A stretch of DNA of 64,000 bases from Carposina sasakii (taxonomy: Eukaryota > Arthropoda > Insecta > Lepidoptera > Carposinidae), in assembly GCA_014607495.2 (NCBI GenBank), contig CP053160.1, forward strand, positions 5,332,001 through 5,396,000, in the 5' to 3' direction. The position numbers and the translations under genes are program-made. Shown in pieces: positions 25,536 through 36,000 of this stretch. Positions within the stretch are counted from its first letter, which is position 1. The number at the start of each line of letters is the position of its first letter. A model generated the notes under the pieces. That model saw only the letters and a list, made by a program, of their open reading frames with translations. It did not search any database and had not been told where the DNA came from.

Positions 25536-26352
25536 TGTCGTGGCCATATCGTAGAATTGATCATTTCATGAAATGGTCGAGCATTTCATGAAATGGTCGC
25601 ATTTCATGAAAAGTTCAACTGTCTATTGGCCACATCATGATATGGTTTGGGCAGATCGATGATTAAAAATCGTTTCTCGATATGGGCAACTAAACGCCCG
25701 ATCATTTCATGAAGTGGTCAAGATTATTGATCATATCGTAAAATAGTTACATGAATCACCGGTAGAGGCGCTGCGCGCGTTTTATTTATGTGTGAAGATG
25801 GCGGATTTTTCTTTTTAGGTTATAAAACAAATTAAAGAGAGTAGGGTGACTATGCAGAAGAAGTTCACGGATAGTGTGTTATATTGTATAATGTATATTA
25901 GACTTAATGGTGGTTTATAATAATATTGTTAAACAAAAACCTTAGATTACGATAGGTTAGGTTAGGTTAGACTATGACAAATGACGCACGAGCCGAGCGA
26001 GCGGAGCGAGCGTGCCCAGGCAGCGTCCGGCGATGTGCCAGATGCGAATCGCTTTTGTAAAGTCTTTTATGTTTTTAAATATTATATTGTGAAAATATCA
26101 CATAAATAATAGCAAAAAAAATCATACCATCATACCTTATGGTATACTTATATATGGTGTAAGCTCTTACCACATTCGGATTTTATGGACAGCCTGTTAA
26201 TACGATTTGGCCAAACGTGGATGACAAAATCGTGAAATGTAGACGATTTAACGATCTGGTCAAATTGAATTGGCCACTTCATGAAATGCGACCACTTCAT
26301 GAAATGCTCGACCATTTCATGAAATGATCAATTTAACAATATGGCCACGACA
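25536..26352. mobile_element. 817-bp long-inverted-repeat element, copy 1
   Basis: The element starts TGTCGTGGCCATATCG and ends with the inverted copy. It is flanked by TATA on both sides (25,532-25,535 and 26,353-26,356), a 4-bp target duplication. The terminal 70-100 bp on each side carry repeated TTTCATGAAA palindromes. The interior has no long open frame and includes GGTTAGGTTAGGTTAG. A copy of exactly the same length with only a few differences lies at 52,342-53,158. It is a recently active non-autonomous element; a 4-bp duplication fits several superfamilies, so I do not name one. Confidence 0.9.
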
Positions 26353-26599
26353 TATACATGATAAATTTGAGGAAACATTTATACTTCCTTATTATGATAT
26401 AATTTTTATGTTGAAGAATAACAGTTTTCTTTCACATAAAAAATGAACAATACCACTCAGAGCGTATGTAGCAGCTTATGAAAGGTGTGTAGAGTTCGGA
26501 ATGCGTACCTACCTACACAGTAGGCTACGATACAAGCCGTTGTTTCATAAAAACTGAAATGGTGATAAGGAATCTAACGCACATAAGTACCTAACTACC

Positions 26600-26722
26600 T
26601 AGATTTTAATCATCATCATCGTCAACCATCGGTCCATCTGGCCGGAGGGCGCCCAACGCTACGCTTGCCGAGGCGCGGTCTCCATTCGAGAACCCGTGTA
26701 CTCCACCGTTTTTATTTTAAAG
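26600..26722 (-). repeat. RTE-like LINE 3' fragment
   Basis: On the minus strand part of this translates as WRPRLGKRSVGRPPARW, the C-terminal end of RTE-type endonuclease/reverse transcriptases common in moth genomes. It is nearly identical to 42,039-42,130. Only the 3' end of the element is present. Confidence 0.75.
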
Positions 26723-26920
26723 TATACTTATCCTAGAGCTAGAAAGCTAGAAGATAAGAATGGACAAAAAACAATTAACATTATCCTTAACTGCAGCACC
26801 CGTAGCGTAAAGCGGGTGAGAGAGACACATCCTCGCGTCAAATTCATAAAGCTATATAGGTATAATAACTAGACAAATATCTAGTGTACCTATCTATCTA
26901 TCTATATCTTCTATCTATAC

Positions 26921-27690
26921 AGGATGTTTTTTTGTGGCCACCTTTAACGAAGGGTACGTATTCTATACATGAAATAAAGTAAGTTTACGAGTATGCCAAA
27001 AAAAATGCTAGGATTTTTTTTTTTTTTTTAAGTTTTAAATTCCTTGATCGTGCGAAATTTATAGTGTCTAGTGTTTATGTTAGTTTTTTTATACAGGGTG
27101 TTTTTTTGTGGCCACCTTTAACAAAGGGTACGTATTCTATACATGAAATAAAGTAAGTTTATGCCAAAAAAAATGCTGGGAAAAAAAAAATTTTTTTTTG
27201 AAAATTTTTTTAAAATTCCTTGATCGTGCGAAATTTATAGTGTCTAGTGTTTATGTTAGTTTTTTTATAGACAGATATAAATTATTTTTCGTGAAAAAAT
27301 CCCGCTACGCGCGTCTATGTGCATTTATGCAGAAAAACGCAGTCTATTTACTCAACTTTGGACCCTAATATTTTGGAAACCAGACACTTCCCAGGTATGC
27401 TTCCATGGAGAAAAATGATCGTGATGATGAGGAGATTCCGTAGTTTTCGGAAACGTTGACGACCAAAAATCATCCTGTAGACAGATATTAATTATTTTTC
27501 GTGAAAAAATCCTGCTACGCGCGTCTATGTGCATTTATGCAGAAAAACGCAGTCTATTTACTCAACTTTGGACCCTAATATTTTGGAAACCAGACACTTC
27601 CCAGGTATGCTTCCATGGAGAAAAATGATCGTGATGATGAGGAGATTCCGTAGTTCACGGGAACGTTGACGACCAAAAATCAACCTGTAT
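26921..27690. mobile_element. Tandemly rearranged TACAGGATG-ended elements
   Basis: A half unit (from ACAGGATGTTTTTTTGTGGC, about 26,921-27,090) is followed by a fuller unit (27,096-27,477), then by an extra copy of the second half (27,478-27,688). The halves repeat GACAGATAT.AATTATTTTTC and GACGACCAAAAATCA almost exactly. This looks like partial tandem duplication or insertion of one element into another. There is no coding content. Confidence 0.7.
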
Positions 27691-27990
27691 AATAAAAATG
27701 TAACGGATCGCTGTCTGTACATGGAAGATATATGAGAAAAAATGTTATAGGAGACCTTTGTCAACGCATAAAGAATGATTTTTGGAATTTTTGACTCTTT
27801 TTGTCTGTGCGTTTGTGCTCGCTAATCTCAGAAACGGCTAAACCTATTTCGATGCAGTTTGTAAGGAATATATTGTCAGGTCCCACTTAACATATAGGCT
27901 ACTTTTTATCCCGGATAATTTTGACATTTTGTTTTTTCTGTAGTCCACGCGGACGGAGACCATTTTTTTACTAGTGGACGCCCACTAGTA
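27691..27990. repeat. Interspersed element (ATGTAACGGATCGCT to CCACGCGGACGGAG)
   Basis: Starts AATAAAAATGTAACGGATCG, directly abutting the previous element, and ends with TGTAGTCCACGCGGACGGAG followed by GTGGACGCCCACTAGT. The same start occurs at about 41,807 and, inverted, near 57,880-57,985. The same end occurs at 19,430-19,470, 35,795-35,840, 41,750-41,790 and 58,285-58,318. The CTAGT end behind a GC-rich palindrome resembles Helitron 3' ends. Confidence 0.6.
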
Positions 27991-28329
27991 AAAAAATATA
28001 TTGCAGAATACATGAGACATCAGCCAAAAAACAGTCACAAGACAAAAAATCGTGAATTGATTTGTAAGTATATTGCATTGGTTTTGCCGGTTGTGACAAT
28101 TTTTTAGCGGATGTGCGTCATTTTCAGATATTGCGTTGGACAATAGGCATTTAAACAGTCTCATAAGGCAATGCATAACTGTCCATATTGTAGCTGTGTA
28201 ACGTCTCTTGGCTCACCAACACAATAGGATTTTTATTACTGCTCTATAATCGAGATGATGACGACGTAGATGGCAAACATGGCAATCCAAAAAGCTCGAG
28301 GCATGTTGACCTATATCATCATTCATCAT

Positions 28330-28860
28330 TTACAGCCCTGAGAAGTCCACTGTTGGCCTTAGGCCTTCCCCAACAACCTCCACTCCGACCGGTCGGAAGC
28401 AGCCTGCATCCAACCGACGCCCGCGATCTTGGCCAGGTCGTCCGTCCACCGACCTATATCATCAACCATCAATAGACAGGGTGTAACAGATAAAACCGCG
28501 TAGCCCTTTCGTAGTGGAACCCACGATAGTAGTCCTTCCTTCATGATTAGATCAAAGAAATAAATATCAAAGAAATGCCGCGTAGCCGCGTGGTGCCGGC
28601 AGAGTAGAGTTTGTACCTATCTACCACCCCATGCCTGCCCGTGGGTATCGTAGATACAACCTGGCGATTAAACGTTTTCGGGAGGTGGGCAGCAGCGCCT
28701 CCCGTGCTGACAACATAGTAGACAACAAAAATCAGACTACGGGCACCAACCCGCCTGCCCGTCGTGGTGCATGGGCAAAAACCCCTCTATGGCAGTAGCC
28801 TTATGGCGTGCCCTGGGGGCGGCCTACGTACAGTGGACTGCAATAGGTTGAAAACTAGGT
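28330..28860. repeat. RTE-like LINE fragments
   Basis: On the minus strand 28,359-28,460 encodes RWTDDLAKIAGVGWMQAA, the conserved C-terminus of RTE-type reverse transcriptases (RWTDD....G..WM..A.DR). The rest up to 28,860 repeats words found at 5,600, 6,000-6,180 and 54,430-54,560 (ACCCGCCTGCCCG, GTGGCGTGCCCTGGGGG). This is degenerate LINE debris, with no intact open frame. Confidence 0.7.
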
Positions 28861-30494
28861 AACTTTGTATGGAAACATTTTCCAAAAAACTTTCAGCAAA
28901 ACAAAAAAATATTCCTATTATAAATATCGTCTGGCTGATAGCCTTATGACTTCCGAAAATATTCCATTTTACAGACGTTTAATCAATACTACGCTCGCGA
29001 AAGGTCATGCGACTTATTTTTAGACATTAAGCTGAAGTAGTTTGGTAGGTACCTAGATATAGGTAGGTACCTACCTAACTATTTTAAAATCTTACAATAC
29101 CTATGCTTTTGCTACTATATCTCATTCTCCCGTTATAGCAAAGTAAAGTCAATTTCTTTTGACTCCGGCTAATCTAGATTAGCCCGGGAGGTCACGGTAT
29201 CCTAGTTTTAGATAACAGGCCGTTACTACAAGAATCCGGGGTGATTTTTTTCATCAGTTAGACTAAATAGCTGTTTTAGGTAGGTAGGTACTCAAGTAGG
29301 TAGTAAGTACTAGCTTTAGCATTTATATTTAGTAAAATAGGAACGAAACTGTATTGCCTGCCATATATGAAATGGTATTATCGTATGGAATTGGTGTATA
29401 AAATAGTTCTTGCTATATTCTACTATACTTATTAGAAGCTCTAATAAACCGGTGATTTAGAACGATTAGATCCTCGGTTTTATAAACCTTATTCTATTTT
29501 ACGGCAATTCTAAAACTTCTCATATAAAAGAAAAGCCAAACACGTGGAGTAATTATCCACTGTCCATAATTAATCGGCAACCTGTTATCTAAGCCACCTA
29601 ACCTAAATGACGTCAATCACCCTAAGTGCCCCCAACCCGGCACCCCCAGTTTTACCTACATGGAGATTACTCGTTGAAACTGTCTCGCCGAAACTGGTTC
29701 ACACTGCTATGTTTGTTCAAAATATTCAATGGCTAGATAAAAATAAATTGCTTTGTTTGCTCTGTCAATAAAACCACTTGCTCGTGCTACGTGAGTTATC
29801 GATCTTGAAGAATGGAATCAATACGCCAATAATTATTATGTAGATAAGTATATCCTCTCCTAGGTAGGTAGGTACTATACCTAGGTCAACTATAGATCTT
29901 CAGCTATAGCTAAGTTAGGATGCACAGAGCACACTGGACAGATTTATAAGCATGGGTTACCTACCTACTTACTGGTCAGATTTCAGAGCATTATGGTGAG
30001 ATTCCAGGGCGCATAAGTACTGGTCGGATCTCAAAGCATACGTAACCACACCTCTTATTTCTGGATGACAGAAATAGACGAAAGCATGACAGGGGTGGTT
30101 AGATTGCAGAGGAGCTACGTAGAGCACCTACTCTTGTCCTTACCATGTCATTAGGTAGGGTAATACATAGTTGGAATGCAGACTTGATGGTAACATGAAT
30201 TTCGATGCACATATGCATTCCCAAGCCGCCTGAGATTTAAGCACTTGGTCCAAATACAGCTTAATTCTCCTCAATTTTAGATATTTAAGGTACCTGGATT
30301 GTTCTAACCAGCAAACTTTTACTTTGTAGAAAACCTACTAGTTGGATAAGGCCATAGAACTTATCTTTTATAGTAGTTCTCAACTACCACCTACGAACCT
30401 AATCTAATCTACCCACCTACATAGATGGAAAAGTCTAGATTATTACCAACCTAGATACCTAATTCCCACGCGTTACTGTCTAGTCAGTTTATAG

Positions 30495-30575
30495 CTAGGT
30501 ACCTAATTGGGGCTTTTAAAAGTACCTACTTATGTACCTAATTTGGGCTTTTAAAAGTACCTACTTAGGTACCTA
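30495..30575. repeat. Direct duplication of a 40-bp unit
   Basis: TTTTAAAAGTACCTACTTA and the adjacent GTACCTAATT-GGGC are present twice in tandem (about 30,500-30,535 and 30,540-30,575). The unit consists of GTACCTA words abundant throughout the window. Confidence 0.8.
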
Positions 30576-31494
30576 ATATCATCGTAGAGGCGAAGAAAGT
30601 AGGGAAGACCTGGGAGCGAATTAAAGCGTGAAGCTCAAGAGTGGGATGGTAGAGAAATGTGGAGGCCCACCGCTTCATCTAAGACACACAGGAACTAAGT
30701 CAGTATTGCGTCGTATTCGCACGTAACGTTCGCTATTGGGAGGAAAAGTTACAGAGTCTAGGTCAAAATGAATTTCTTGTTATTCAGAAAATGAGTAATA
30801 AATAATGTTAAGTTGTCGTGGTTCGAGCGTTTTTTTTGCAGTATAAATACTTAATTATTATTCCCGAACTACTACAAACCATTATTGGAGTTATGCATTA
30901 GTAGAGGGTGTGCCAGTTTGCAGCCGATATACTCGTACTTAGGTGATAATGTATGTCGTTGACTCATTTGCGTAATTTCCATACTTATTTATGGTACCTA
31001 ATCAAAATCCCTTTAACTAGACAACCATAAAAAAAACAAACACTACTGGTTAGTAAAGCTTTACATATTTATTAAATAAATTATTTATGTACTTATAAGA
31101 CTTATAACTAAAACTTAAAGTAAATCTAAATATTTTTACCCGACTTGAAAAAAGAGAGGTACTTACATATGACTTATTAACAGTTCCTAGTAAGATAAAT
31201 TAGTTTACGTGCAAAACCTTTTTTTAAATACATTACTGTCATATTAAAGGTATGTATGTAATTATAACATAAAATAAACTTTCTCGATAAAATTATAATT
31301 TTATGATTGCTTAAAAATTGCATAATTTATCCTAAAAGTAATTTCATTACACAGTTTATTAAAAAAGTGTTAATAAATATTTTCGAAGGACACGAGTACT
31401 TTAATGTTTACCATAATAGAAATCACAGTACAAATAGGTTTTCTAAACCTTTTATTTGACATTATTTAAATTTTTCTTATTTTCTACATCACTA

Positions 31495-31706
31495 CATATT
31501 ATAAAACAAAGTCGCTTGCGGCCGCTGTCTGTCCGTCCTATGTATACTTAGATCTTTCAAACTAGGGAACGGATTTTGATGCGGTTTTTTTTAATAGATA
31601 GAGTGATTCACAAGCAAGGTTTATAATGTATAACTACGGACCCGCCCCGGCTTCGCACGGGAGTAATGCACTCTCACGCGGGCGAAGCCGTGGGAAGCCG
31701 CTAGTA
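31495..31706. repeat. Helitron-like element end
   Basis: Begins ATAAAACAAAGTCGCTTGCG and ends with a GC-rich palindrome (CCCCGGCTTCGCACGGG...GCGGGCGAAGCCGTGGG) followed by CGCTAGT. The first half recurs inverted at 44,640-44,760. A palindrome just ahead of CTAG at the 3' end is the Helitron signature, and no transposase-coding part is present. Confidence 0.6.
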
Positions 31707-32034
31707 ATCGTATAAACTTGAAGGAACCCTCCTTCGTTCACACATATTAGAACTTCCAAACAAACGCCTCATACAATGCAACATTATTTTAATAACATTT
31801 AAGTAAGATCAGACATCTCTACATACGCTATACAGTGCAAAGTCGAGACAAATACAAATAATTGTATTGATCTCAATAAACAACCAATAAATAATAATAA
31901 ATAAATATTTCATTCGCTATCAAAGTTCATTAAGACTTCAGACTTTACTCTTGCCCCTAATGCGACGGATACAGTCGATTTAATATGAAAAGGACGTCTT
32001 TATGGCCTAATTTTCTTGAACTGTGTTTACCTAT

Positions 32035-32330
32035 ACAGGATTTTTGGTGGTCAACATTCCCGAAAACTACAGAATCTCCTCATCATCACGATAATTTTTC
32101 TCCATGGAAGCATACCTGGGAAGTGTCTTAAATGCTCATAGACGCGCGTAGCAAGATTTTTTCACGAGAAATAATTAATATATGTCTATGAAAAAACTAG
32201 CATAAACACTGGACACTATAAATTTCGCCCGATCAAGTAATTAATATTTTTTTTACATATACTTACTTTATTTGATGTATACAGTACATGCCCTTCATTA
32301 AGGGTGGCAACGAAAAAACATTCTGTATAA
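32035..32330. mobile_element. TACAGGATG-ended element, deleted copy
   Basis: Runs from TACAGGATTTTTGGTGGTCA to GGCAACGAAAAAACATTCTG. Compared with 20,141-20,513 it lacks the stretch with TTTTGGAAACCAGACACTTC, so it is an internally deleted copy. Non-coding. Confidence 0.7.
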
Positions 32331-33045
32331 AAAAAAATAACTAAGTTTATGATTCACTGATATATAACGCCGCGGTTGCACCATGTACTTTAGTAATTAA
32401 AAGTGACCACTATAATAATATATAATACTCATAAATGTCCTTATATTCGTTATGTAACAAAACCTAGGATTTAGCTGCCCTTTCACTAGAGATGCACCAC
32501 TGCGTAGTACATGCGTGATATATCAACCAAACATTAATCATTGATTCGTGATGTCCATGAAGTTGATTGGTATCAAATACATAAATAACAACGTAGTAAA
32601 TCATGTCTCTGGTGTAAAGGCAGCTTTATCACAGTGGGGTGAGCACGAACCTCTCGATAGTCTGTAACGCTAGCGTCAAACTGTCAAATCACATAGATTT
32701 TGTTAACGAGTAAGTAGCGTTACGCCGCGTAAAAAGTTTCGTGCTTACCCCTCTGGTATGTACGAGTATATTATCAACTTAGGGGTATTATTCCCTTCGT
32801 CATTAAGCTGTAAGTGAAGTATTTTAAACCTTGAATACACCAGGGAACGCATCTGATTCTAGGGCCAACGACGGCCAAGTGAACGACGGCTTAGTGAATC
32901 CAGGAATATTTTTTTACGTTAGTTTCAGAAAAGCGGCGGTAGGCTTATTCCTTACCACTTAGGCCAACTAGTAAAAAGTTTGCATATATCTGCACAGCCT
33001 CCTTGGGGATAATGGAGTGACTTTTTACTTCGTTTGTTTCCTTTT

Positions 33046-36000
33046 TTACATATCAAAAATAAACAACTCCTGCAGCATTCCCAAAGACTGCATCTGCGTA
33101 TCATTAGCCGGCGTCAAATCGACTGTCACATATTTGGCCGCTTGTAATATTTTGAGGCAGGACGCGTTTTCCGGCGGTAGCTTTCGACAGACCTGTGTGA
33201 AGAGACCCTTAGCGCAGTCGAAGTGGAATACTAGAGGGTCCACAATGTCGTTTAAATCTGTCTGCTTCAGTAAACAGCATAGGTGTGAAAGTGTTACGCA
33301 GAGCTGCAAAGAAAATACAATAATTAGAGATACTCGTATAATAGAAACATGCATGCACGGTAGGGGACTGACTAAGCGTATCCCATACTTCTTTGTATCG
33401 TCTTTATGTATTTGTCATTTGCCTGTACCTTAATACTGTTATAATCTCATTGTTGTCTTATATTATATATTTTCTATTTCTTTCTTGATTTGTGTTGTCT
33501 GTATATGTGTACATGCCAAAAGTCAAATAAACGATATATCTATCTATCTATCTATCTATCTAAACATAATACAGTAGTCGAGGCGGATCTTTGCGGTTGT
33601 GCAGTTAGCGTTGTAATGCGCAGTTCCCCCTAGCTTACCTTTACATATTTGAATGTGCTTGTATGCAGAATGCACTTTACCAAATAATTCTTTTTAATGA
33701 TGGCGCTAGTAGGTATATGACACCATATCTGTATGATACATACATACAATGTTATATCCGCCCCCTGATTACCTAATTTGCAATAGCAAAGCCGAAGCAA
33801 AGCGATAGCGAAAATTGTACAATATTCGCCTTGAAATATCAAAGTTCCTTTGAAATTCATTTTACATAATACGAATTTGACAAGCGATCAACGATTTTTG
33901 TACAATTTTCGCTATCGCTTTGCTTTTGCTAGTTAGGTAATAAGGGGGCCGTAATCAGGCTCTGATAACTCTTATAGTTATTCTATAAACGGACTCTACT
34001 TACCTACAGCTGTATGTACTTATCAATCAATCAAGTAGCAAGTACTATGTATATTCCATTTGTTAACAATTAGTGATGATATATAAACGCGGTACTATTT
34101 ACTAATAGGCACTGCGTATTTTAATGAATGGATTCGAGTTTTAGTAAAGGTCAATACAAGAATGAGATAAATGTTCACAGATAACAGACTAGTTTATTCA
34201 TAGCGAAACTGGTATTGTAATAGGAAAATAATTGCTTATGATTAATCCATACCACAGTTTTAATAATACTATCCATACTAATATTCACACACACACCCAA
34301 ATGCTTCATATCACATAAACCTAGTCCCACACTAACATCCCTAAGGTCTTGTGTCGTGGCATAGAGGAATACGTGGGTACTAAGCAATGGTACATAAATA
34401 TATTCCTACGAGTAGATAATTATATAAACCATGACTCGGAAACAAACACCGATATTCGTTATATTAATGTTTGCACCTACCGGGATTCGAACCCAGGACC
34501 TAAAGCGTCGCAAGCAGGGTCACTACCTACTAGACCAGTGGTTCCCAAAGTGGTCCAGGTGGACCCCCAGGGGTCCACAGGAGACTCGATGGGGGTCTAC
34601 GTTGGCGTGAAAAAATAACTACCACAAATCCCACTCTTAACAGGATTCACATTTAATTTGTATGTGATGTGGGCCTGTAGGGGGTCCAGGATTATTGGGT
34701 GATAAACCACCAGAACCAGATAATTATAATCTTTTATTTCTGAGGGCTAAACAAACGCATCTTATGGTTTTTGTCTATTTTAATTGAGGAATAAATCCTT
34801 AGTTCAATCTGGGCTGTGGATTTTTGTTATCCCTGTAGTACTACCTACTAGACCAATCATAAATTCTACCTATATTATGTAGGTCTCCTATATACATATA
34901 CTAATATTATAGAGGTAAACTTTGATTGTTTGTTTATTTGCAGCGAATAGGCTCCGGAACTACTGGACCGATTTCAAAAATTCTTCCACCGTTAGAATCC
35001 TTATTGGATCTGGGTGATTATAGGCTATATAGGGTTTCGCATAATTTCCACTGGGCTGGAATAAATATGAATTAAATACAATTTTTTTTCACCATTTGAC
35101 GCATGGAGATATATGTTTGACATACGCCATAGAATAACAAGTCCCCAGAAGGAGTACTCAGTGACATGTATTTTGGGTAGTGAAGCAAATACGAGTCAAA
35201 AATCCCGCATCTTCCGCTCTTCTTACCCACCGAATATTGCCAAATCGATAAAATATTATCAGAGATTAGATACAGTAAATAGGTTGTAAAAATTTGACCT
35301 ACTAAAAGTTGCTTCAAAAGTGTGCGTGATCACGGGTTCTGGGGAATTTATTATTCTGTAACATACAGATGACATGACACAACATGACAGATGTTTTTTT
35401 GTTTATCCCGAAGAAAGGGCATAAGGAATACTGCATCCATACAGCCAATACTGATGATTTCTGAATTTATGATAGATGATAATGATGATGAATGGAAACG
35501 TCGAGAAAATCCTTAAAACGAGTGTAAAATTAGTCAAAATCAAAAAGAATTGCAAAAACAACATACCTGCATGAGCACACGAAGAAACGGACAGATACTA
35601 ATATTTTTTTAATTTCACAAGTAAATGCCCTTCCAGGTTTTTCTGCCAAATAAGATAAAATTTGATGTGTATGTTCGTTAGGGGGTTTCAGAGAGCACTA
35701 AGAACGGATTTCCCGAAATTCCCATGGGAACGAGGCAGACGGGAATTCCAAATTTTTACCGAAATTTTCACTGTACCGGAATAAAAGCTTATTCTGTTTT
35801 ACCTGTAGTCCACGCGGACGGAGCCGCGGGCGTCCACTAGTATAATAAATATAAATAGGTATAAATGTGTCCCGGGCTGAGTGTAGGTACTGGATAAATG
35901 TACTAAGTAATTTATAACTAATAGTTACATAAAGGGCGCCAAGTGAAACCACTCCGGTTTAATGGCACCTTGAACCTAATTTTAATTATAAATCAAAAAT

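Larger units (their letters stand above)
18771..33045. other. 14-kb intergenic tract of repeats
   Basis: Between the unrecognised gene and the 3' end of HEATR6 I find no gene I can name. The tract holds a tRNA-like sequence, several copies of a TACAGGATG-ended element, an 817-bp inverted-repeat element, LINE and Helitron-like fragments, and much AT-rich unique sequence. Two patches (about 21.57-22.20 kb and 23.83-25.01 kb) look partly coding but cannot be assembled into a convincing gene. 28.9-30.4 kb is rich in GTAGGTACCTAC words and otherwise shows nothing. Confidence 0.55.

Noticed and set aside
33017..33433. 138-codon plus-strand open frame
   Set aside because: It is the shadow of the last HEATR6 exon on the other strand, which has clear homology.
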